In this document: piece by piece, positions 7,572-16,044 of the stretch
Numbering within the stretch: position 1 is the stretch's first letter
Layout: the number at the start of each line of letters is the position of its first letter
NCBI GenBank assembly: GCA_022763115.1
Contig: JALEGJ010000063.1
Coordinates: 36,286 to 100,285, forward strand
Reading direction: 5' to 3'
DNA length: 64,000 nt
From: Aquisalinus sp.
GTDB lineage: Bacteria > Pseudomonadota > Alphaproteobacteria > Caulobacterales > Parvularculaceae
Made by a program: the position numbers and the translations under genes
The notes under the pieces: model-generated
What the model saw: the letters and a program-made list of their open reading frames with translations, nothing else
What the model was told of the DNA's origin: nothing
Database searches by the model: none

Positions 7572-9683
7572 ATGTGCATGGTCTGCGGCAGCAAATCACC
7601 TGTAACTCAATATGATCCCTACAGAGAGGGTTTAAGTGGGCGCTTTGACCATGACACCACACACAGCGACAGTTCCGATACATCACAGATTGTCTCCTTC
7701 GATTACCTGGAAGCTGACGTTACGCATGACACAGATAGTCCGGATATTTTCGCGCCTGACTATGTCGATACAGCACCCGTAAGCTTCCTTAATTCTGACG
7801 AACGTGGACAAGACAGCCCCAACGGGAAACCATCACTGGATGTAAATGGCGCAGCCCTGCAGCTCATTCGCTCCGGTGCTTCATGGGGTGGTAGCGGTGT
7901 GACGGTCACCTATGGCTATCGCTCCACTGAGCCGAATTCGATGCCGAGTGATACGACCGGTTTCACGAGATTCAATGCCATACAAATAACCCAAACCGAG
8001 CTTTCTCTCCAGACATGGGCAGACGTGGCAAACATCACGTTCCAGCGTGTCGGCAGCGGCACATCCGGCCCCGATGCTTATACAGACGCCGCCACCATGT
8101 TATTCGGTGGCTATACAGATGGTCAGAACGGTGCTGCGGCCTTTGCCTACTTCCCCGGCTCTACAGGAAATACGGCCAATGCGGGTGACAGCTGGTACAA
8201 TATGAGCCAGCAAAATAACGTCAATCCGGCACTTGGAAATTACGGGCGCCTGACAATCGTACACGAGATCGGCCATGCTATTGGCCTCGGCCATCCGGGC
8301 GATTACAATGCTGACCCTGACATCAATCTCAGTTACGGACAGCATGCTGAGTATTATGAAGATAGTTCCCAGTATTCTGTCATGAGTTACTGGAGTGAGA
8401 CGCATACGGGCGCACAGTTCTTCAACACTTTTGCAGCAGCACCTTTGATTGATGATATTGCCGCAGCCCAGCAACTTTATGGCGCGAACCTTTCCACCCG
8501 AACGGGTGACACGGTGTACGGCTTTAACTCAAACACAGGCCGTGACTTTTTCACGATAACCTCTCCGTTTCAGGATGTGGTTTTTGCTGTCTGGGACGCA
8601 GGCGGGTTCGACGTACTGGACTTTTCAGGTTTCGCAGATGACCAGCGCATAGACCTGACAGAAGGCAGCTTCTCGGATGTGGGCGGACTGGTCGGCAATG
8701 TATCTATCGCCGAGGAAGTCGTGATTGAAGAGGCAATCGGTGGTAGCGGTGATGATATCATTTCGGCTGGCAATACGCCTATAGCACGGGAATTTGCCCG
8801 AACCTACGATCACCTGCCCCTATCCACCGGGATCCTCATCAAGTCGCAATTTGAAAATATTTCATCTCAGAACCTTGCCCGTTCTGTTGATGATTTTTTC
8901 AGCCTGGACGCCAATAGCCAGATCACTTACAGCACAAGCATTCCCCATGTAACGGTTCAAGGTACAGGGGGCGGTAATGTCGACATATACAGTTTCACAA
9001 TCGAGGAAGTCACAAAAGGCTATTTCGATATGGACTCAACGTCAGCAAGTTATGATCCGTACCTCTATCTGTATGATGAAAACTTCAAGCTGATTTCATT
9101 CAATGATGACAGCCCTGTAGACCCCGGTAGCAACAAACGACAGGATTCATTTCTCGAATATACGTTCCTTGAGGCCGGACAATACTACATTCTGGTAAAT
9201 ACGTGGAGTCCTGATGGCTTTGGTCAGGGCGTAGATAATGGGGCCAGCTATCATTTACACATCTCCCTTGAACTGGCGCCAAATGTCGTGATTGACGGAT
9301 ATCTCGGCTATACGCTCACCGGCGGGGCTGGCAATGACCTTCTCATCAGCGGACCAGGCGCTGACTTGATGACCGGTGGTGAAGGGGCAGATATCTTCCA
9401 GATAGATAACCTTCATGGCACAGACACAATAACGGACTTTGAGGCTGGCATTGACAAGATAGACCTTTCAAATATGCCGGAAGAAGTCCTTGTCTCGGAT
9501 GGGCGTTCCGGCGTCATGAAGATTTTTGATGACAGCATAAGCCTGCAACAGGTTGGGGATGACGCCATTCTTGCCTATCGGAAAACCGGCAAGATACAAA
9601 CCTATGACCTGGATGATGCACTGATTATCTTCAGCAACACCAATGCCTCAGACCTTTCCCTGGCAGAAGACTTCCTGCTTTGA
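7572..9683 (+). CDS. Serralysin-like M10 zinc metalloprotease with PPC-like domain and RTX repeats
   Basis: HEIGHAIGLGHPGDYN (HExxHxxGxxH), Met-turn SVMSYWS, PPC-like DIYSFTI…AGQYYILVNTW, RTX GGAGNDLLISGPGADLMTGGEGADIF. Start at MCMVCGSKSP more likely than 7518. Confidence 0.88.
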   Translation: MCMVCGSKSPVTQYDPYREGLSGRFDHDTTHSDSSDTSQIVSFDYLEADVTHDTDSPDIFAPDYVDTAPVSFLNSDERGQDSPNGKPSLDVNGAALQLIRSGASWGGSGVTVTYGYRSTEPNSMPSDTTGFTRFNAIQITQTELSLQTWADVANITFQRVGSGTSGPDAYTDAATMLFGGYTDGQNGAAAFAYFPGSTGNTANAGDSWYNMSQQNNVNPALGNYGRLTIVHEIGHAIGLGHPGDYNADPDINLSYGQHAEYYEDSSQYSVMSYWSETHTGAQFFNTFAAAPLIDDIAAAQQLYGANLSTRTGDTVYGFNSNTGRDFFTITSPFQDVVFAVWDAGGFDVLDFSGFADDQRIDLTEGSFSDVGGLVGNVSIAEEVVIEEAIGGSGDDIISAGNTPIAREFARTYDHLPLSTGILIKSQFENISSQNLARSVDDFFSLDANSQITYSTSIPHVTVQGTGGGNVDIYSFTIEEVTKGYFDMDSTSASYDPYLYLYDENFKLISFNDDSPVDPGSNKRQDSFLEYTFLEAGQYYILVNTWSPDGFGQGVDNGASYHLHISLELAPNVVIDGYLGYTLTGGAGNDLLISGPGADLMTGGEGADIFQIDNLHGTDTITDFEAGIDKIDLSNMPEEVLVSDGRSGVMKIFDDSISLQQVGDDAILAYRKTGKIQTYDLDDALIIFSNTNASDLSLAEDFLL

Positions 9684-9779
9684 TGATGGCTTAAAACTCA
9701 CCTAAAGCTGGTCGCTTTACTTTTTCGCAAATATACTGGTTGATATTGTCCGCTATAGACATGCGATGAGATAGCACCC

Positions 9780-11162
9780 GTGATGCAGCCCCTTATTGTT
9801 CTGGAATTTAATGAGTTATGTCCTCCCCTTCTCGACAAGTGGATGAAGTCCGGCGACTTGCCCAACTTTCGCGCCCTGCACGACTCATCGGCTGTATTTA
9901 CCACAGCGCCTGACACTGATGCACCTCACGAACTTGAGCCATGGATTCAATGGTACTCTATACACACAGGCCTTCCCTATTCTGAGCATAAGGTTTTTCA
10001 CCTCACGGATGGACCGACCGCCGGGCACGTAAACATCTGGCAGGTACTGAACAAAGCGGGGCATACAACCGGCAACATCTCAAGCATGAACGCAGCCACA
10101 AAAGTCGGTGATGGCAGCTTTGCCATGCCAGACCCCTGGTGCACGACGGAAGGTTCAACGCCAGCATCTCTGATGCCGCTGCAACAATTCATTCAAAAGC
10201 AGGTCCAGGAATATACGAACGCCGAGAGCAGGAACGGCCTTGCTACAATGCTGTCATTTGTCCGCAGCCTTGTTCAGAACGGTCTTCAGCCACGAACTGC
10301 CATCGGCCTTGCCAGGCAGATTGGCTCTGAGAAAGTGAGCAATGGCAAGACAAGCTGGCGCCGTGCGATGGCCCTGGATGCAATCCTTGCGGATGTATTT
10401 CGCCATCACTGGCTCAAGACGCGCCCGGCTTACGCAACATTCTTCCTGAACTCGACAGCTCATTATCAGCATGCGTACTGGCGGCATATGGAGCCAGGCG
10501 CGTTTGTAAACCCGGCACCGGCAGCAGAAATCAGCATTTATGAGAACGCCATTCTTGCAGGCTACAAGAATATGGACACCATCATTGGTCGCTTCATGGA
10601 ATTTGAGAGAGATGGTGCACAGCTGGTCTTGATGACCGCTCTCAGTCAGCAACCTTTCCTCAAATATGAGGCAACCGGCGGCCAGAAGTTTTACCGTGCA
10701 CGAAATATCGATGTGTTCTTGTCGGAGTTAGGGTTGGTACCATCAGATATTCGCCCTGTTATGACTCATCAGTATCGCGTGGACTTTGGCACGCCAGAAG
10801 CGTTGTCGAAAGCGTATGATATTCTTGCCAGCATTATGCTGGATGGTGAACAAGTGCTCGACCTCGAACAAGAAGAAAATGGTCTTCGTATTGGCTGCCG
10901 CCTCAACACACAGCAACCAGCCGATGCACAAATGATCCTGAACGGCCAAAAGCGGCCTTTCTTCGAAGTATTTTATCAGATCGAGGAAACCAAGAGCGGC
11001 TGTCATCACCCTGATGGCGTGTTATGGGTTAAAACAGGCAACCACAAAGTGCATTCCGAAAAAGTTTCTATTCTGGACTGGTTCCCAACCGTGCTTGACC
11101 ACTTCGGTATTCAAGCGGAGAAGCAGATGCCCGGCCGTTCTTTACAGCCACTTCTCGCCTGA
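9780..11162 (+). CDS. Alkaline-phosphatase-superfamily (sulfatase/phosphodiesterase-like) protein
   Basis: N-terminal LIVLEFNELCPPLLDKWMKSGDLPNFRAL, C-terminal HHPDGVLWVKTG…VSILDWFPTVLDHFGI…MPGRSLQPLL. Confidence 0.6.
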   Translation: MMQPLIVLEFNELCPPLLDKWMKSGDLPNFRALHDSSAVFTTAPDTDAPHELEPWIQWYSIHTGLPYSEHKVFHLTDGPTAGHVNIWQVLNKAGHTTGNISSMNAATKVGDGSFAMPDPWCTTEGSTPASLMPLQQFIQKQVQEYTNAESRNGLATMLSFVRSLVQNGLQPRTAIGLARQIGSEKVSNGKTSWRRAMALDAILADVFRHHWLKTRPAYATFFLNSTAHYQHAYWRHMEPGAFVNPAPAAEISIYENAILAGYKNMDTIIGRFMEFERDGAQLVLMTALSQQPFLKYEATGGQKFYRARNIDVFLSELGLVPSDIRPVMTHQYRVDFGTPEALSKAYDILASIMLDGEQVLDLEQEENGLRIGCRLNTQQPADAQMILNGQKRPFFEVFYQIEETKSGCHHPDGVLWVKTGNHKVHSEKVSILDWFPTVLDHFGIQAEKQMPGRSLQPLLA

Positions 11163-11254
11163 ATAGGCACGCAACAACCCTGCCCCCTACCGGGCAACAT
11201 TGTACATTCGGAATTTCCCGGTGTATCATTCCATAAAAATCACTGGAGGAAATC

Positions 11255-12811
11255 ATGAAGCAAATGCAAGGCCTTGATGCCAGCTTCGTCGCGTTGGAAC
11301 GCCCTCACGCCCCGCTTCATATTGGCTCGATCGTCATATATGATCCGTCTACAGCACCAGACGGGTTTGTTCGATTTAAGGATATCCTGCGCTTCATAGA
11401 AGGGCGTCTGCATCTTGCAAAATCCATGCGTCAACGCATGGTACGTGTACCCCTTGGTATCGACCACCCATACTGGATTGAGGATCCGGACTTTGATCTG
11501 GAGTATCACGTCCGGCACGTCGCCCTGCCGAAACCGGGCGACTGGCGACAACTATGCATTCAGGCTGCTCGTGTATTTTCGAGGCCGCTCGACCTGACAC
11601 GACCACCTTGGGAAATCACCATTGTAGAGGGCCTGGATAATGTCGATGGTGCACCAGAAGGCTCTTACGCCATGCTTTCCAAGGTACACCATGCGGGCAT
11701 TGATGGGTTGTCAGGCATTGATATGATGCATGCACTTAACTCTATCTCACCGGATGTCTCTCCTCCTGACATTGCGGATGAGTGGAAGCCGGACGATATC
11801 CCTAACAAGATGGGTCTGTTTGCCAAAGGATATGTTCGTGCATGGACTAACCCTGTCCGTCAGCTAAATCACTTACGTCGTTCCGTTCCCGGCATGTATA
11901 AGGCAACACGAAGCTTCGCGAAGGGTGAGTTTGATCTTGATGCCGTGCGCCACGTTCCACGCACACGTTTCAATGACAAGATAACTGCCCATAGAACAAT
12001 TGATGCATGTACATTTTCCCTAAGTGATATCAAAAAACTGCGTGCCCTGTCAGTAGGGTCGAAAGTCAACGATGTTATGCTGGCGATTGTCGGAGGTGGC
12101 TTAAACAAATATCTGAAAGCCAAGGAAGAACTCCCCTCTTCTTCTCTCGTTGCAATGGCTCCTATTTCCGTGCGCGAAGAGGGAGAAAAAGGATCGATGG
12201 GCAATCAGGTTTCTGCCATGTTCGCGCCATTGGGCTCCCATATCAGCCACCCGAAAGACCGGATGCAATATGTGCATGGCGAAACACTGAAGTCCAAAAA
12301 AATGACCAATGCTCTGGGCGCGCGCCAGATGACGGAGGTCAGCAAGTCAACCCCGGCCCTTTACCTGGGCCTTGGCGCACGACTTTACACCCAACTGGGT
12401 TTGGCGAACAGAATGAAGCCTGTGATCAACACGGTGGTTACGAACGTTCCAGGCCCGCCAATTCCTATTTACTCCGCAGGCGCACAGATGGTGAATATGT
12501 TCGGAAACTTATGCCTACTCGATGGCATGGGTCTCGGGCATGTCGTTCACAGTTATGTTGACAAGGTAACTGTCTGCTTTACGGCCTGCCGCAAAGCAAT
12601 TCCGGACCCATCTTTTTACGCAAGCTGCCTTCAGGAGTCTTTTGAAGAGATGCTCCGTGCCGCGAATAATGAAATCAGAGAAACGAATAAGGAAGAAGGT
12701 GTTACGGCTACTGAGAAACCATCAAAAAAGAAGCGTAAAATCACTCGCGTCTCCGAAAAGTCAAGCACTAAAACACGTTTGAACGGCAAAGATTCGGCTG
12801 TAACACCCTAA
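11255..12811 (+). CDS. Wax ester synthase/diacylglycerol O-acyltransferase (WS/DGAT) family protein
   Basis: HHAGIDG active-site motif (HHxxxDG), LDASFVALERPHAPLHIGS, NVPGPPIPIYSAGAQM. Confidence 0.92.
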   Translation: MKQMQGLDASFVALERPHAPLHIGSIVIYDPSTAPDGFVRFKDILRFIEGRLHLAKSMRQRMVRVPLGIDHPYWIEDPDFDLEYHVRHVALPKPGDWRQLCIQAARVFSRPLDLTRPPWEITIVEGLDNVDGAPEGSYAMLSKVHHAGIDGLSGIDMMHALNSISPDVSPPDIADEWKPDDIPNKMGLFAKGYVRAWTNPVRQLNHLRRSVPGMYKATRSFAKGEFDLDAVRHVPRTRFNDKITAHRTIDACTFSLSDIKKLRALSVGSKVNDVMLAIVGGGLNKYLKAKEELPSSSLVAMAPISVREEGEKGSMGNQVSAMFAPLGSHISHPKDRMQYVHGETLKSKKMTNALGARQMTEVSKSTPALYLGLGARLYTQLGLANRMKPVINTVVTNVPGPPIPIYSAGAQMVNMFGNLCLLDGMGLGHVVHSYVDKVTVCFTACRKAIPDPSFYASCLQESFEEMLRAANNEIRETNKEEGVTATEKPSKKKRKITRVSEKSSTKTRLNGKDSAVTP

Positions 12812-12822
12812 ATTGCTGCCGA

Positions 12823-12837
12823 TTGTGCAGTGCACAA
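12823..12837. promoter_or_regulatory. Palindromic operator candidate 1: TTGTGCAGTGCACAA
   Basis: Perfect 15-bp palindrome around a single central base; TGC-N3-GCA core. Confidence 0.55.
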
Positions 12838-12852
12838 CGGAAAATTAACCGT

Positions 12853-12867
12853 TTGTGCACCGCACAA
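12853..12867. promoter_or_regulatory. Palindromic operator candidate 2: TTGTGCACCGCACAA
   Basis: Same TTGTGC-N3-GCACAA arms as site 1, 30 bp centre to centre. Confidence 0.55.
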
Positions 12868-12973
12868 TAACTCCTTGCAAATATCTATAGCAACCTATTG
12901 CATAATCCATCGATACATATGAGTATGCATCCCAGTACATATGAATGTCTGGGGCAACACAGGAAAGTATAGT

Positions 12974-13756
12974 ATGGGTCGTCTAGGTTGCGCCAAAGCG
13001 CCTTCTCTCCTTCTAACATTGGCCGAATGTCGGGCCGTATTCGAACTACAATCCTTTTATGCATTACGTATGCTGATGAAGAAGTTCCCAAAGGGAGATG
13101 GTCATCCTGTTCTGGTACTTCCAGGCTTTTTAGCCAGCGACACATCAACACTCCCCTTACGGAAAGTTTTGAAAGACCTTGGGTACAATGCCTATGGCTG
13201 GAAGCTGGGTCGAAATCTTACTTTCAATCCGGAGCGTGAACAGCAAATGCATGATCGCGTGATGGATATCTATCGCCGGGAAGGAAGACAAATATCCATT
13301 ATAGGCTGGAGTCTTGGGGGCGTCTTCGCCCGTGAAATCGCGAAATTCATGCCTGATAAGACAAGATCAGTCATTTCATTGGGCAGCCCCATCATTGGCG
13401 ACACAGACTACTCGAATGCGAAAACTCTCTTTGAAGCAATCAATGGTAAACCTGAAGGTGATTATATTGAGCGTTATGAACGCTCCCATGAAGCGCCACC
13501 GGTACCGACAACTTCAATTTACAGCAAATCAGACGGCATAGTATCCTGGCAGGGGTCCATACAAGAGCCGGGACACCAAACGGAAAATATCGAGGTGCCC
13601 GCAAGTCACTTTGGCCTCGGCTTTAATCCGGCTGTGATATATGCCGTGGCCGACCGCCTCGCACAGGCAGAGGGTGAATGGGCGCCTTTTGTGCCGGCTG
13701 GCCCTGCAAAGCTGATTTACAGCATACCTTCTGTGCCTGAAGCGATGCCAGCCTGA
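12974..13756 (+). CDS. Alpha/beta hydrolase (lipase-like)
   Basis: Nucleophile elbow GWSLGG, VLVLPGFLASDTSTLPLR. Start at 12974 has SD AGGAAAG at good spacing. Confidence 0.8.
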   Translation: MGRLGCAKAPSLLLTLAECRAVFELQSFYALRMLMKKFPKGDGHPVLVLPGFLASDTSTLPLRKVLKDLGYNAYGWKLGRNLTFNPEREQQMHDRVMDIYRREGRQISIIGWSLGGVFAREIAKFMPDKTRSVISLGSPIIGDTDYSNAKTLFEAINGKPEGDYIERYERSHEAPPVPTTSIYSKSDGIVSWQGSIQEPGHQTENIEVPASHFGLGFNPAVIYAVADRLAQAEGEWAPFVPAGPAKLIYSIPSVPEAMPA

Positions 13757-13779
13757 TCGCGCCCGGCTAACGTGCCTGC

Positions 13780-14847
13780 TTAAACGAAAGTGATCTCGGG
13801 AAAGGCAGTCGACATTTCTTTCTGCCACGCATCTATGTGACCCGACTTCACGAGAGAGACAAAGCAACCGCCAAAACCACCGCCTGTCAGGCGGGATCCG
13901 GCTGCGCCCATTTGCACGGCAGCCTCTACCATCTCGTCGATAACAGGCAGTGATATCTCAAAATCGTCTCGCATCGACGCATGACTTTCTGTCATCAACT
14001 GTCCGAAAGCGTTCAGGTCACCACTCTTAAGCGCGATTGCCGCTTGCGCGACACGGCAATGCTCTGTCCAGACGTGTCTCGCGCGTTTGCAAAACGGCTC
14101 TTCCAGTGTGTCTATCCGTTTCATCGCACTATCCGTATCCAGATGACACAGAAGGCTTACATCCAGAGCACTCGCCGCTGCTTCACATTCCTCACGCCGA
14201 ATGGCATAACGCCCTTCATCAAGTCGCCGATAAATACCGGAATGCGCAACCACGAATGCATAATCCAAGGGCAAGTCGATCAGCTCGAATGCAAGTGTTT
14301 CGGTATCCAGCATCAAGGCCTGGTCTGAACTGGCAAGCGCCACCGCCATCTGATCCATAATACCACAAGGTACGCCGAGATACCGGTTCTCAACATCTTG
14401 TGCGGCTCGGGCTATTTCCACATCGGATAAAGACGGACCAGTCAGCGCCACTACAGCTTTCAGTATAGATACGATCAGTGCTGCAGATGATGAAAGTCCT
14501 GACCCGTGCGGCAAATCGCTGTCAATATAAACTTCAGCGCCCCGTCGCCAGTATCCGTGTTCTTTCAGCCAGGCGAAAGCTGCAAGTGGGTAATCTGACC
14601 AATGCCCGTTCCTGACCGCAGCAACATCACGGCGCACCGGGTCCGGGAATTTTGCCGACGTAAAGCAAAACTGTTCATCCATTGCCTCGCCGATCGCAAC
14701 AGATACTGATTTTGCAACAGTCGTTGGCAACACCAGACCACCATTATAGTCTGTATGCTCACCGATCAGGTTTACGCGCCCTGGCACAGTTTTACTTGTA
14801 ATCGGCTCCAAACCATAAACCTTCGCAAACTCCTCTTCGATAGTCAT
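13780..14847 (-). CDS. galK: Galactokinase
   Basis: VPGRVNLIGEHTDYNGGLVLP, LPHGSGLSSSAALIVS, GAAGSRLTGGGFGGCFVSLV. Confidence 0.95.
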   Translation of the reverse strand: MTIEEEFAKVYGLEPITSKTVPGRVNLIGEHTDYNGGLVLPTTVAKSVSVAIGEAMDEQFCFTSAKFPDPVRRDVAAVRNGHWSDYPLAAFAWLKEHGYWRRGAEVYIDSDLPHGSGLSSSAALIVSILKAVVALTGPSLSDVEIARAAQDVENRYLGVPCGIMDQMAVALASSDQALMLDTETLAFELIDLPLDYAFVVAHSGIYRRLDEGRYAIRREECEAAASALDVSLLCHLDTDSAMKRIDTLEEPFCKRARHVWTEHCRVAQAAIALKSGDLNAFGQLMTESHASMRDDFEISLPVIDEMVEAAVQMGAAGSRLTGGGFGGCFVSLVKSGHIDAWQKEMSTAFPEITFV

Positions 14848-15926
14848 AAGTCTCTCAACACGCGAGCCGTCTCCTCCGGCATGACATCCACAGTGAACAC
14901 ATTGGTCGCATGTTCAACACAGGCGAAGTATTTCAGGCGATCCTGACTGCGCAAGATGGGATAAAACTGGGCAGTGAAATGAAAAGACTTTTCGTAACCG
15001 GCAGGTGCAGCCTGTAAAGACAACATATAGGGGCAGGTACGCCCGAAGAATGCATCATACCACCGGGTAACGTCGCCAAGCAGGGCTGCAAACCCTTCCA
15101 GTTGTTCTGCGGAAAACGTCCAAGGCCCAGGCTGGCGTACGACAGGTGCCAGCCAGACTTCATACGGGTACCGCGCAAATGGTGGCGCAAAAGCCGTGAT
15201 CCCAGCTTGAGACGAGATCGTATAATCTTCCGCCCAATCCTGCATCCCTCTGGCAAGATCATAACCGGCTTCAAAAGCATCTACAGCCTTTTGTTGAACC
15301 GCCGGAATGAAGGGAAAGGCGTAAATCTGTCCATGCGGATGGTGCAACGTCACCCCCACCTCATCTCCACGGTTTTCAAATGGTAATACAAATTTCTGCC
15401 CCGCGGAAAAATGCGCCGCATATCTGTCGATCCAGGCTTGCACCAACAATAGTCTCTGCGACTGGCTAAGCGTTGCAAGGCTGCCAGTCTGCTCAGGGGC
15501 ATAAACGATCACTTCGCATTTGCCACTGGCCTTATCTTTTTTCAGCAAGCTGATCTCGCTCTCGGGCGGAGGCGTCTCAGGATGCATCCCCGGAAATCGG
15601 TTATCGAAGACAGCCAACTCGAAGGTTTCAAACGGTATTTCAGTGACAGGCTTGCCAGCGATTGAAGGAGCGAGCGGATCATTGGCAGCAGAAGGTTTGT
15701 AAGTCCGGTTTTGCCGCGCAGCTGCGTATATTGACCAGTCCTGCCGAAGCGGATGCTGGCGCAACTCTCCGCCATAAATGCGTGTCCCTTCCGGCTCGGG
15801 CAACGCCGCGCCCTCGGGGCGAATGTAGCCATACAGGAACAATTCTCGCCCATCCGCTTTCATGTGGCGACGTCGGTAAACTGCTTCCTGCAGTGCTGAA
15901 TCCAGTTGAATTATTTCCATGCTCAT
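14844..15926 (-). CDS. galT: Galactose-1-phosphate uridylyltransferase (start ambiguous; ORF extends to 16109)
   Basis: LHHPHGQIYAFPFIP, FDNRFPGM, RRHMKADGRELFLYGYIRPEG. Start set at MSMEIIQLD to avoid overlap with the divergent gene; 4-nt overlap with galK. Confidence 0.9.
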   Translation of the reverse strand: MSMEIIQLDSALQEAVYRRRHMKADGRELFLYGYIRPEGAALPEPEGTRIYGGELRQHPLRQDWSIYAAARQNRTYKPSAANDPLAPSIAGKPVTEIPFETFELAVFDNRFPGMHPETPPPESEISLLKKDKASGKCEVIVYAPEQTGSLATLSQSQRLLLVQAWIDRYAAHFSAGQKFVLPFENRGDEVGVTLHHPHGQIYAFPFIPAVQQKAVDAFEAGYDLARGMQDWAEDYTISSQAGITAFAPPFARYPYEVWLAPVVRQPGPWTFSAEQLEGFAALLGDVTRWYDAFFGRTCPYMLSLQAAPAGYEKSFHFTAQFYPILRSQDRLKYFACVEHATNVFTVDVMPEETARVLRDL

Positions 15927-16044
15927 CAGAGCATCATAAAGCCTCATTTTACCAGGCTGACAAGTATCTGCAGGGCGCATCCAGACAGTAAACCTGATTG
16001 ACATAGCCCACGATGTGCCTGAGCCTGATTGTCCCGAAGGACCT

